Source of the DNA: Acidobacteriota bacterium
GTDB lineage: Bacteria; Acidobacteriota; Blastocatellia; Pyrinomonadales; Pyrinomonadaceae
Length of the DNA: 17,767 bases
Reading direction: 5' to 3'
Assembly (NCBI GenBank): GCA_020853255.1
Contig: JADYZI010000050.1
Location: forward strand, 1-17,767
The notes below the pieces were generated by a model, which did not search any database, was not told where the DNA came from, and worked only from the letters and a program-made list of their open reading frames with translations. Positions 8,996 to 16,151 of the stretch are shown here, in pieces; the first letter of the stretch is position 1; every line of letters starts with the position of its first letter. The translations under genes were made by a program, and so were the position numbers.

Positions 8996-9032
8996 CTTGA
9001 CAGTTCAAAACAAAGGGACCAGAAGCGAATCT

Positions 9033-10544
9033 ATGGCAAACCGGGCTTTAGTGATCGACGACGACAAGCTTGCGCTTGATCTGCTTACTTTTCATTTGAC
9101 CTCGGACAACTTTCAGGTCGATACCGCGGAAACCGGAGCAAAAGGCCTCGAGTTGGCTAAGACGGCCGAGTATGACGTGATACTAACCGATCTTAACCTC
9201 CCGGACTTCAATGGGATCGAGATGGTCCGGCGATCAAAAGATATTTCGCCGGCAACCGAGATAATCGTGGTTACTGGTGAGGACTCTGCCGAACGGGCGA
9301 TCGAGGCCACGCGGATGGGCGCCTATGGTTATATTGTCAAAGACGGCAACTATCAGGGCCTGATGGTCGATGTTCGAAATGCGGTTGAGAAAAAGCAACA
9401 GACCTTGGTCAACTCCCGGCAGGCCCGCGAGATCGAGGAACTCCGTGGCCGCCTTTCGAGTCGCAACTCTTACGAAGGCATCATCGGCGGCGCTCGCTCG
9501 ATGCAGAATATCTACGAGATCATTGAGAACGTGGCCGAGTCGGATGCGAACATCCTGATCCTTGGTGAATCGGGCACAGGCAAGGAAGTGATCGGGAATG
9601 CTGTCCATTACAAAAGTCACCGGGCAAACAAGCCATTTGTAAAAGTTAACTGCTCTGCACTTCCAAAGGATCTCATTGAGTCTCAACTCTTCGGCCACAT
9701 GAAAGGCTCGTTTACGGGCGCGAACAGCGATAAGGTGGGTTTTATCGGCCAGACCGGCGGCGGAAGTTTGCTCCTCGACGAAATAGGCGAAATGCCGATC
9801 GACCTTCAGCCAAAATTGCTCCGGGTCCTGCAGGAGAAGGTTTTTTACCGGGTCGGCAGCGACAAACCGCAGGACGCCGATTTCCGATTGATCTGTTCAA
9901 CCAATCGCGATCCGTTTGACGCCATCAAGGACGGAAATTTGCGCGAGGACCTTTATTATCGCATCAACACGATCGAGATAAAGATCCCGCCGCTAAGAGA
10001 ACGAATGGAAGACGTTCCGATGCTCGCGGAGCATTTTCTTGAACTCTACGCGGAGAAATATAATCGCGACCGTATGAGGTTCTCGCAGTCGGCATACAAT
10101 CAAATGCTGAATTACAGTTGGCGCGGCAATGTTCGCGAACTTCAGCATGTGATCGAGCGTGCCATTCTTCTTAGTCGGGGCGACACAATAGAACTGCTCG
10201 ACATCCTACACGACCCATCCACACCGCAGGTCGAGTTTCCGATCGCCTCGATGCCCCAGAATGCCGGCTCGCCCGCCGGTAACGGAATTCGGCCGGTGTT
10301 TGCGCCAGGCTTGAAAGGCGATGAATTGTTTGAACAGGTTGGAAAGGTAATTGTCGAGAGCCTTGATGAACCGGCGGACGGTGATGAACAGAACGACGTT
10401 TTCAACAATCTTGAGAGCGGCGTAGTTTTGGCCGCCCTTCGACGGACGCGTGGAAACAAGCAGGCCGCCGCAAATCTACTGGGCCTATATCGGCCGCGTC
10501 TTTACGGCATGATCAAAAGGCACAATCTCGAAGAACGCGTATAA
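9033..10544 (+). CDS. NtrC-family sigma54-dependent response regulator
   Basis: The 503-aa regulator activates RNA polymerase holding sigma54, using ATP hydrolysis. The receiver domain covers residues about 3-125: acidic IDDDK (8-12), phospho-acceptor Asp53 in TDLNLPD, Thr81 and Lys103. The AAA+ domain (about 148-380) has Walker A GESGTGKE (178-185), Walker B LLLDEIGE (246-253) and arginine-finger region LREDLYYRIN. The sigma54 contact loop reads GSFTGA (225-230) instead of the usual GAFTGA. After an acidic linker, a Fis-type helix-turn-helix is at about 463-500 (GNKQAAANLLGLYRPRLYGM). The ATG at 9033 was chosen because the receiver begins directly after it; an upstream in-frame ATG at 8967 would add 22 unlikely residues. 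The hybrid kinase gene is divergent and probably functionally linked. Confidence 0.95.
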   Translation: MANRALVIDDDKLALDLLTFHLTSDNFQVDTAETGAKGLELAKTAEYDVILTDLNLPDFNGIEMVRRSKDISPATEIIVVTGEDSAERAIEATRMGAYGYIVKDGNYQGLMVDVRNAVEKKQQTLVNSRQAREIEELRGRLSSRNSYEGIIGGARSMQNIYEIIENVAESDANILILGESGTGKEVIGNAVHYKSHRANKPFVKVNCSALPKDLIESQLFGHMKGSFTGANSDKVGFIGQTGGGSLLLDEIGEMPIDLQPKLLRVLQEKVFYRVGSDKPQDADFRLICSTNRDPFDAIKDGNLREDLYYRINTIEIKIPPLRERMEDVPMLAEHFLELYAEKYNRDRMRFSQSAYNQMLNYSWRGNVRELQHVIERAILLSRGDTIELLDILHDPSTPQVEFPIASMPQNAGSPAGNGIRPVFAPGLKGDELFEQVGKVIVESLDEPADGDEQNDVFNNLESGVVLAALRRTRGNKQAAANLLGLYRPRLYGMIKRHNLEERV

Positions 10545-10548
10545 AAAT

Positions 10549-10575
10549 GCCCGCTCCCTGAGCGGGCCGAGATTT
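10549..10575. terminator. Bidirectional intrinsic terminator
   Basis: GCCCGCT (10549-10555) pairs with AGCGGGC (10561-10567), a perfect 7-bp stem with a 5-base loop. On the minus strand it is followed directly by ATTTTTAT, a good U-tract, and so ends the 48-aa gene well. On the plus strand the next T-run (10573-10576) starts 5 bases later, a weaker end for the regulator gene. Confidence 0.75.
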
Positions 10576-10592
10576 TACCAATTCGATCTCAT

Positions 10593-10739
10593 CTATCTCG
10601 ATGGGCCGCTGATGTTGATATCCAGTTCGTGCTTTTTGCTCCCACCCAGAACGCCGCTGTAGTAAATCGCCCCCACGATCATCGCTACCACAATGATGGT
10701 CGTTATCGCCCAAAATAAAGCTACTTCCAGTGTTTTCAT
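10593..10739 (-). CDS. 48-aa single-pass membrane peptide
   Basis: I do not recognise a family. The minus-strand frame encodes MKTLEVALFWAITTIIVV and so on: one hydrophobic segment at about residues 5-30, then a short polar tail (GSKKHELDINISGPSR). By the positive-inside rule the SKK tail would be cytoplasmic. The TAG stop is followed after about 25 bases by a good terminator in the same direction, which supports a real transcript. A GAGG sits about 22 bases upstream, too far for the chosen ATG. A frame starting 10 bases earlier fits that GAGG, but it encodes a non-hydrophobic peptide running into the terminator and the regulator gene. Small single-pass peptides of this type often attach to larger membrane complexes; no such partner is visible here. 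Confidence 0.55.
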   Translation of the reverse strand: MKTLEVALFWAITTIIVVAMIVGAIYYSGVLGGSKKHELDINISGPSR

Positions 10740-11022
10740 CTTCTGCCATACCGATTGTTCACCTCAAGTTAAAATTTAAGGATCGACCGACGTTCCTATC
10801 GTTGAAGTGCAACTGCTATGCCGCTGATCGCTCCGCGGCAAAAACAGACGAAAACCTTAAGAAGCTGGCAACACCCGTATTCAATCAATACAAGACCTCG
10901 CCCAGTCAGCTACGGCATCGACACAACGCTGTGCCTGCGAAAGGTGTTTGCCTTTCCCTGGTCAATGGGTGTAAAAGTTAAGATATAGCGATAGACGATC
11001 TTGTTCGAAAAAGGAGGTTATT

Positions 11023-11286
11023 ATGATCGGTCAACTAATTGGTGGGCTTATCGTGGGGATACTTGCCAGGCTCCTGCTTCCGGGAAAGGAAGCATTTCCT
11101 GACGGAGTGCTTGGCTGGATCCTTACGGCGGTGCTCGGCATTGCGGGAGCGTTCATCGGAACACTGATCGGCGGTGCCTTGTGGGGCGGTGAAAACTACG
11201 CCGCGGGCTGGATCATGTCGATCCTGGGTGCGATCATCCTGCTGCTGCTTGTCAGGTTGATCATGGGAAATCGCAATTCGACCTAA
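11023..11286 (+). CDS. GlsB/YeaQ/YmgE family small membrane protein
   Basis: This 87-aa inner-membrane protein belongs to the family historically called transglycosylase-associated proteins, often induced by general stress. Three hydrophobic, glycine-rich segments are seen at about 1-20, 29-54 and 61-82, with the family motif LLPGKEAFPDGVLGWILTAVLG between the first and second. The ATG is fixed by an ideal ribosome binding site, AAGGAGG, at 11011-11017, five bases upstream. It has its own strong terminator at 11310-11347, so it is a single-gene unit. The exact biochemical function of the family is unknown. The length and segment pattern are normal. Confidence 0.92.
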   Translation: MIGQLIGGLIVGILARLLLPGKEAFPDGVLGWILTAVLGIAGAFIGTLIGGALWGGENYAAGWIMSILGAIILLLLVRLIMGNRNST

Positions 11287-11309
11287 GATCAAACCTCACG
11301 GATGAATCG

Positions 11310-11347
11310 AAAAGGGATGTATGAGAAACTCGCAGACATCCCTTTTT
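11310..11347. terminator. Bidirectional intrinsic terminator
   Basis: AAAAGGGATGT (11310-11320) pairs perfectly with ACATCCCTTTT (11336-11346), an 11-bp stem with a 15-base loop. The right arm ends in five T on the plus strand. The left arm gives a T-run on the minus strand. It sits between the convergent GlsB-like and metallothionein genes and can serve both. Confidence 0.8.
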
Positions 11348-11354
11348 CAACTGA

Positions 11355-11513
11355 TCAGGCTACGCTTCGTTCGCAGCCAGGATGGCCGCAGTCGCAGGAG
11401 ATCTCCACTATATCCTGCTCTGCCGCTTCGCTGCAGTGGTCACTGCAGTATTCTGTGTCTCCTGAAACTACGCAATTGCAAAGTTCGTGTCCGCATTTAC
11501 CCTCATCCGCCAT
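11355..11513 (-). CDS. Bacterial metallothionein (SmtA/BmtA-like)
   Basis: This 52-aa protein should bind zinc, cadmium or copper in a cysteine-histidine cluster in the cytoplasm. Ligands seen are Cys7, 12, 14, 23, 27, 40, 42 and 47, plus His9, 26 and 44. The order of motifs is that of the family: CGHELCNC, then YCSDHC, then ISCDCGHPGC (38-47). Cyanobacterial SmtA has nine cysteines, so this one has eight. The ATG is supported by GGGAGGG about 7 bases upstream. The stop lies beside the shared terminator. A promoter-like pair at 11601-11629 and a palindrome at 11650-11661 lie upstream and may carry metal control. The small size makes it easy to miss. Confidence 0.88.
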   Translation of the reverse strand: MADEGKCGHELCNCVVSGDTEYCSDHCSEAAEQDIVEISCDCGHPGCERSVA

Positions 11514-11600
11514 GATTATTTCCCTCCCTTGTTTGATCTAGATCCGGACGGCATTCACCGTTCAGCTTTCATCAAGCCGAATGCGATTCCATCAACATCG

Positions 11601-11629
11601 ATATTATCTTACAGAAATAGAGCCGACAA
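11601..11629 (-). promoter_or_regulatory. Candidate promoter of the metallothionein gene
   Basis: On the minus strand TTGTCG (11624-11629) is followed after 17 bases by TAATAT (11601-11606). Each matches its consensus at four of six positions, and the -10 box is identical to that proposed for rpsL. Transcription would start near 11594, about 80 bases before the ATG. Confidence 0.35.
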
Positions 11630-11649
11630 AACAGGGATTAACCAAATAT

Positions 11650-11661
11650 GCAAAATTTTGC
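11650..11661. promoter_or_regulatory. Palindrome upstream of the metallothionein promoter
   Basis: GCAAAATTTTGC is a perfect 12-bp palindrome. It begins about 20 bases upstream of the proposed -35 box. The position suits an activator, for example of the MerR type, or a distal repressor site. It does not match the 12-2-12 type operators known for SmtB. It lies in AT-rich DNA, where such palindromes are more likely by chance. Confidence 0.3.
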
Positions 11662-11765
11662 GGAATCCTCCGTGCATTGATCATTTCTCAATTGCAAACC
11701 TACCAAAATTCCATGCCAAGTGCGTGGAGTAACAAGGGGGCGGCTGGTTTTTTGAAGAGAAGCGA

Positions 11766-12188
11766 TCAGACGTCCCCTTGAACTGTGTTCACACCGGGAA
11801 GGGCCATCTTTATCAATCCGTCGAACTGAATGTTATACGCTACGCCCTTGACCGGGACAGCCATCTCTTCATCGGTCGTCCCATTGGAGTTTGCGATGCC
11901 AACGCTTGCAAAATAACACGACGCGCCGTGTTCAGCCGCGTGATTGACGAGAGTGTTGAAAGCCTCCTGTCCCTCTTCGAAACGCCCGCGTCCCGGATGC
12001 AGGCCGGTCCTTACAACAAAGAACGCACGCTCCCCGTCCTTGGCGGCGACGATCTGCGGTTCGGTTCGGATGTCGGCCGCGACATCCGCGGACAGGATCA
12101 CCCAACCGTCCTTTTCAAGCTGCTTGAAAACTATCTCGATCCCAAAGGCGTGAATGTCCTGTGGACTCATCAATTCTTTTTCTGCCAT
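11766..12188 (-). CDS. 140-aa protein of unknown function, possible degenerate nuclease fold
   Basis: No family is recognised with certainty. The product is soluble and has no signal peptide. Residues about 14-50 form a helix followed by strands (IEIVFKQLEKDGWVILSADV). The segment PQIVAAKDGERAFFVVRT (about 44-61) has the spacing of the core hairpin of Mrr- or Holliday-resolvase-like PD-(D/E)XK proteins (D-x-x-A-x-K-D-G ... E-x-K). Here the Asp is Gln, and E-x-K is replaced by V-x-R. If the fold assignment is right, the catalytic residues are lost. The C-terminal half (HAAEHGASCYFASVGIAN) looks like another helix-strand unit. The gene is divergent from the dehydratase, 69 bases away. The start has no strong ribosome binding site. 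Confidence 0.75.
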   Translation of the reverse strand: MAEKELMSPQDIHAFGIEIVFKQLEKDGWVILSADVAADIRTEPQIVAAKDGERAFFVVRTGLHPGRGRFEEGQEAFNTLVNHAAEHGASCYFASVGIANSNGTTDEEMAVPVKGVAYNIQFDGLIKMALPGVNTVQGDV

Positions 12189-12257
12189 CGGTCTTATGGT
12201 AGCTGTGCCAAATACCGTTCGGCAAGCGTGCCGGTGATCGTATCGTGATGTATATTG

Positions 12258-13256
12258 ATGGCTATGACAACTCCTTCCGCCGGAGCCGGCAATACCCGCA
12301 TAGATCTTTCAGCGATACACGATGCCCGCGACGTTATTTCGCCGTACATCAGACGAACACCGCTGACAAAGAGCGAAACTTTGAGCAACCTTTTTGGCTT
12401 CGATGTTTATGTAAAGTTCGAGCTGTTTCAAAAGACCGGATCGTTCAAACCGCGTGGGGCATTCAACAAGATGCTGCGGTTGTCGGAAGAGGAACGACAA
12501 AGGGGTGTCGTTGCGGTCAGCGGCGGCAACCACGCGCAAGCGGTCGCTTATGCGGCGAAGACCCTGGGAGTCAAGGCGGTTGTCCTGATGCCTGAGAATA
12601 CTCCCAATGTCTACCTGGACGCCACACGCGGCTACGGGGCAGACGTCGATCTTCAGCCGAGCATAGCCGCCGCGTTTGCGAAGATACAGCACTATACAAA
12701 TGAGGGAATGACGTTCGTTCATCCGTTCGACGATCCCCTCGTGATCGCAGGCCAGGGCACAGTCGGCCTGGAGATCATGGAAGATCTGCCCGGGACGACC
12801 GATGTCATTGCCAGCATCGGCGGTGGCGGTATGGCGTGCGGAGTGGCGGCGGCGGTTAAGGGCATAAAACCCTCAGCTCGAGTTTGGGGCGTTGAAACAG
12901 AAGGTGCGGATGCGATGGCTCAGGCTCTGGCCGCCGGGCATCCGATCGATCTGCCCGCAATAACATCGATCGCAAAAACGCTCGGCGCTCCGGCGGTTAC
13001 GGGAACAACACTCGGGCTCGCGCAGCAGCTTTTCGAAAGTGTTACGGTAGTGCCGGACTCAGAGGCGGTCGATGCAATGGTCTTCATCCTCGAACGGCTA
13101 AAGGTGATGACGGAACCCGCTGCAGCCTGCACTCTTGCCGCAGCACACAGGTTGAAGGAAAACTTTGCGCCGAATACTAAGCTAGTACTTGTATTTTGCG
13201 GCGGAAATACTGGAACAAAAGACCTGTTCGGATATCTTCGAGATTTTGATGGATAG
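12258..13256 (+). CDS. PLP-dependent threonine/serine dehydratase
   Basis: This enzyme of PLP fold type II removes the hydroxyl and amino groups of L-threonine to give 2-oxobutyrate and ammonia, or of L-serine to give pyruvate. It has 332 aa and lacks the C-terminal ACT-like domain of biosynthetic IlvA, so it is the short, TdcB-like or serine dehydratase-like type. The Schiff-base lysine is Lys64 in GSFKPRGA (61-68). SGGNHAQA is at 88-95 and the phosphate-binding loop GGGGMACG at 188-195. The residue expected to contact the pyridine nitrogen is Cys314 in FCGGN, where bacterial threonine deaminases mostly have Ser; mammalian serine dehydratase has Cys. Serine racemase activity cannot be excluded. 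In-frame starts at 12255 (TTG), 12258 and 12264 are close together; 12258 is preferred. Confidence 0.9.
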   Translation: MAMTTPSAGAGNTRIDLSAIHDARDVISPYIRRTPLTKSETLSNLFGFDVYVKFELFQKTGSFKPRGAFNKMLRLSEEERQRGVVAVSGGNHAQAVAYAAKTLGVKAVVLMPENTPNVYLDATRGYGADVDLQPSIAAAFAKIQHYTNEGMTFVHPFDDPLVIAGQGTVGLEIMEDLPGTTDVIASIGGGGMACGVAAAVKGIKPSARVWGVETEGADAMAQALAAGHPIDLPAITSIAKTLGAPAVTGTTLGLAQQLFESVTVVPDSEAVDAMVFILERLKVMTEPAAACTLAAAHRLKENFAPNTKLVLVFCGGNTGTKDLFGYLRDFDG

Positions 13257-13299
13257 ATGATCCGGTGGAGGATGCGCCTGGCTTTCCCTGATCAAACGC

Positions 13300-14577
13300 T
13301 TACCGAACCGCGGCCGTCATCGCCGGAGTGTATGATGTCCGGCCCCGGACCTGATAGTTCAAACCTTGTTTTAGGCTGATCTTGATCTTACGCTGCCTTT
13401 CGTCGCGCAAGGCATCGATCGGATAGTAGCCAATGACGTACTTCTGATTCATCTCGTCCAGGATCGGCCGATATACCTCGCCAGCTCGCTCGGGGCTTCC
13501 TAAATATTGCGTTGTCCCGCCTGTCATCCGCGAGATCTTCTCAACGGCCCTGGCACCCAGGAGACGGTTGTTCGCCCAATTCCTCACTTGTCGATCCAAT
13601 AGCGAGCTTTTGCGTTCGGCAAGGGCGTTCTTTCTGATCCGAGCTTCTTGCCGGACTATTGTCTCAAGGTCGAGCTGGCCTATTTCGGTGATCCCGATCT
13701 TCTGATGGCCGCCATCAAGCGGAAGCCCTGGAATTATTGAATGCACGGTCGTGCCGGACCTTTCAAGAACCGTTTCGAGTTCCCCAAATCGGTCGATCAG
13801 AGGTGGACAACCGGAAAACCGAAAGATATTCCGGCCCAAGCTAAGCAGCGGAAATTCATCGCCGTCGGTCTGAAGTATGACAACAGGACGTTTCTCATCC
13901 GTTGAAAACAGTTAATCTACTGCCGCGAATAACGCGGAAAGCTGTCGGCTCATTCCAAATTTCCGGTCGCGTGCTCTTGTACCGAGCACTTCGAGGCCAG
14001 TCTTCAGTTTTGCCTTGTCGTTCGTAAACCCAGAGATCAGCTCAACGTCATCACTGACGATCGCCATGCTATCGTTTGGCTCCAAAAGCTCAACAAGCAC
14101 CTTTGCCGCCGCGAGGCTTGTTTCGATATAAGAACTCTGACTTTGGCTGTAGTCGATGATCAGTATTATCGACCGGCCGATCGATGCGGAACTCCGTCCA
14201 TAGGCGAACATATCGATCTTTTGCTCAACTCCGTCCTCTTCAAGCCTGACATCCCCAACTGTCAGCCCGACGACCCGATTTCCCTTCTTGTCATGAACTT
14301 CAAACTCCGCAATGACCAAGTCGGTCTCGACGCGGATCGCGGTCGGGTCGAACTCCGTGGCGGAAGGCCTTTGCCCCTCCGGTACTCGCTGGGGCGCCGT
14401 TTGGGCAAGATGGCCGGGACCGAGCTCGAGGCCTTTTGGGCAATCCCGAGCCGGGGACGTCGGCGTTTGGGCATTTCCGATGGCGGATGCAAGCCAGAAG
14501 AAAACCGGCATTGCCAGGCCGGCCGAACACCGTCGGGCCCATAGCTTCCGGAAGCTGAGATCAAATTTCGAGAACAT
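13300..14577 (-). pseudogene. Exported VWFA-related protein interrupted by an in-frame TAA
   Basis: Without the stop this would be a 425-aa protein of the VWFA-related family typical of Acidobacteria. It has a signal peptide (to about residue 37, SAIGNAQ). Next is a beta domain (81-125: VETDLVIAEFEVHDKKGNRV, then DVRLEEDGVEQKI), and then a von Willebrand A fold with MIDAS residues DYSQS (142-146). Codon 222 is TAA at 13912-13914. The same frame stays open after it, reading LFSTDEKRPVVILQTDGDEF, the expected next strand with a MIDAS Asp, and continues to a normal end (GGTTQYL, KYVIGYYP, TSYTP). So one base change, not a frameshift, separates the two parts. The first part alone would lack the rest of the A domain. 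It follows DUF1501 by 81 bases. Confidence 0.8.
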
Positions 14578-14658
14578 GCGGCGGATCTTATACCCTGGGG
14601 CCGCACGTGTCTTTCAGATTCTCTTCCTTTATTCTCCTTTTTTTCTTCCAGCTTGATC

Positions 14659-16146
14659 CTACGGAGCCATGAATCCGAGGTTTGAATTTGAAAAATTGAC
14701 AATGTTCGGAAACACGGCATTGATATCCGTGTTATTCAAGCCGAACCATCGGCCCAGCGTCGCCGCGTATTGATCGACGCTCGTGGTCGGCAGCCACCGG
14801 CCGCGCGGGCCCCAGTCCGGGTCGATGTCGTCTGGCCCGCCAAGTTGAAGGTTTGGAAATACATTTCCGCTTCCATCCGGCCGCGTGCTTCCGTAAATGT
14901 CCCCGCCAAGGACCGATCCACCAAGCACAAGCATGTGGTTTCCCCAGGCATGATCGGTACCAACGCCTGATCCGCTTCCCGCCGGGTCCATCGTCCGTCC
15001 AAAATCGGACAGTGTAAACATCGTTACCTTGTTCTGAAGTCCAAGAACGCCCATCTCGTCATAAAATGCACGCATTGCCTGGCTCAGCTCAGCGAGGAGG
15101 CCCGTCTGACCATCACCGGCACTAAGTTGATTCTGGTGCGTATCGAATCCGCCCATTTCAACGAAGAATACCTGACGATTTATGTTCAGGTCCGTCCGCT
15201 TTTTGATCAGGCGCGCCGCCTGTTTCAACTGGCGCCCTAGATAACTGTCCGGGAACGCGGCGGTCACCTCCTGATACGTGCTCAGGGCGGTGCTCGCGGT
15301 CTGGGCCTGGTCCATAATGTGGCTCGTTGCCCGGACCAGTTCAGAATCAAGATCGATCGTGCGCAGTTCTGCCAGAGCGGTCGTGCGGGCGGTCGAGAAT
15401 GGATCGGTACAGCAATTAGCAGACAGGACAAGCGTCTCATTGAGCGGTGTATTTGCGTCGGCGATCGCCAAAGGCGTCGTTGCCTGGCCGAGCGTGAAAA
15501 GCTGAGTTCCGCTGATCGACGTTATCATCGGTACACGGCCGGTCGGGTTATTCGCCGCATTCGTCCTGTCGGCGATCCTTCCCGCCCAACCAAGCGGACT
15601 GGGCGAATCCGAACGGGCCGACTGCTGCTGCTGCGCCTGGTCCGAATGGGAGAAAAGCTGATATGGCCGCAAGGCCGGCTGCTGATTGTACTGTGCCTTG
15701 GTCAAAGGCGTGATCAGGTTGCCAACGTTTGACGCAACTGCCAGCTTCCCCTGCGCCCAAAGCTCATGAATGCCGTTGTTGATGCCGCCAAGCTGCGGCA
15801 CCGGACCTAAACTCGGATGTAGCCCGTAAGCCAGATTCCCCAATCGAGGCACACTGACCGGCAAAAGCTGATTCTGCGGGATCGCGAGCCCCTGTTGAGA
15901 ACGGGATGCGGCGTAAACAGAATAGTTGCTGATCCCTGAATTCGAATGATTCGGGACCATCATGTTATTTCCGTCGTTCCCGCCGCTTAGCAGAATGCAC
16001 ACCAGCGCCCGGTAATCGGATGGAGCAGCTCCCGGCGGGCTTGCCATTGCGCTCATCAATCCAAAATGGCGTGCCTGCGTAGCCAGGGCGACCATGCTCA
16101 GCGCACAGCCCGATCGTTTCAGGAATTTTCGTCTGTTCTCGTTCAT
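14659..16146 (-). CDS. DUF1501 family protein, Tat-exported
   Basis: The 495-aa product belongs to DUF1501, related in fold to the alkaline phosphatase/sulfatase superfamily, with unknown substrate. The N-terminus NRRKFLKRSG carries a twin-arginine signal (Arg5-Arg6), followed by a hydrophobic stretch and a likely cleavage site after about residue 35 (SAMAS). So it should be folded in the cytoplasm and exported. Family motifs are LLSGGNDGNN (52-61), FSHSDQ, EMGGFDTHQNQ and TLSDFGRT, then GTDHAWGNH; their Asp and His residues are plausible metal ligands. The ATG lies 5 bases after the DUF1800 stop. GAGGT overlaps that stop codon and acts as ribosome binding site, so translation is probably coupled. 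Confidence 0.93.
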   Translation of the reverse strand: MNENRRKFLKRSGCALSMVALATQARHFGLMSAMASPPGAAPSDYRALVCILLSGGNDGNNMMVPNHSNSGISNYSVYAASRSQQGLAIPQNQLLPVSVPRLGNLAYGLHPSLGPVPQLGGINNGIHELWAQGKLAVASNVGNLITPLTKAQYNQQPALRPYQLFSHSDQAQQQQSARSDSPSPLGWAGRIADRTNAANNPTGRVPMITSISGTQLFTLGQATTPLAIADANTPLNETLVLSANCCTDPFSTARTTALAELRTIDLDSELVRATSHIMDQAQTASTALSTYQEVTAAFPDSYLGRQLKQAARLIKKRTDLNINRQVFFVEMGGFDTHQNQLSAGDGQTGLLAELSQAMRAFYDEMGVLGLQNKVTMFTLSDFGRTMDPAGSGSGVGTDHAWGNHMLVLGGSVLGGDIYGSTRPDGSGNVFPNLQLGGPDDIDPDWGPRGRWLPTTSVDQYAATLGRWFGLNNTDINAVFPNIVNFSNSNLGFMAP

Positions 16147-16151
16147 TCCGC

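Larger units (their letters stand above)
8535..9032. other. 498-base divergent region between kinase and regulator
   Basis: This region separates the divergent kinase and NtrC-type regulator genes. It contains a 10-bp palindrome (8780-8789), a sigma54 promoter (8860-8875) and a possible extended -10 promoter (8987-8995), all suited to the regulator. No good promoter for the kinase was seen. Short open frames here, including a hydrophobic one at 8681-8899, lack support and overlap the sigma54 site. Confidence 0.6.

Noticed and set aside
10513..10749. 78-codon minus-strand frame (MAEDENTG...) with a GAGG about 10 bases upstream
   Set aside because: It runs through the terminator hairpin and into the regulator gene, and its product is unlike a real protein. 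The overlapping 48-aa hydrophobic frame explains the region better.
13300..14577. Frameshift between two VWFA gene parts
   Set aside because: Both parts lie in the same frame and only a TAA codon separates them, so no insertion or deletion is needed.
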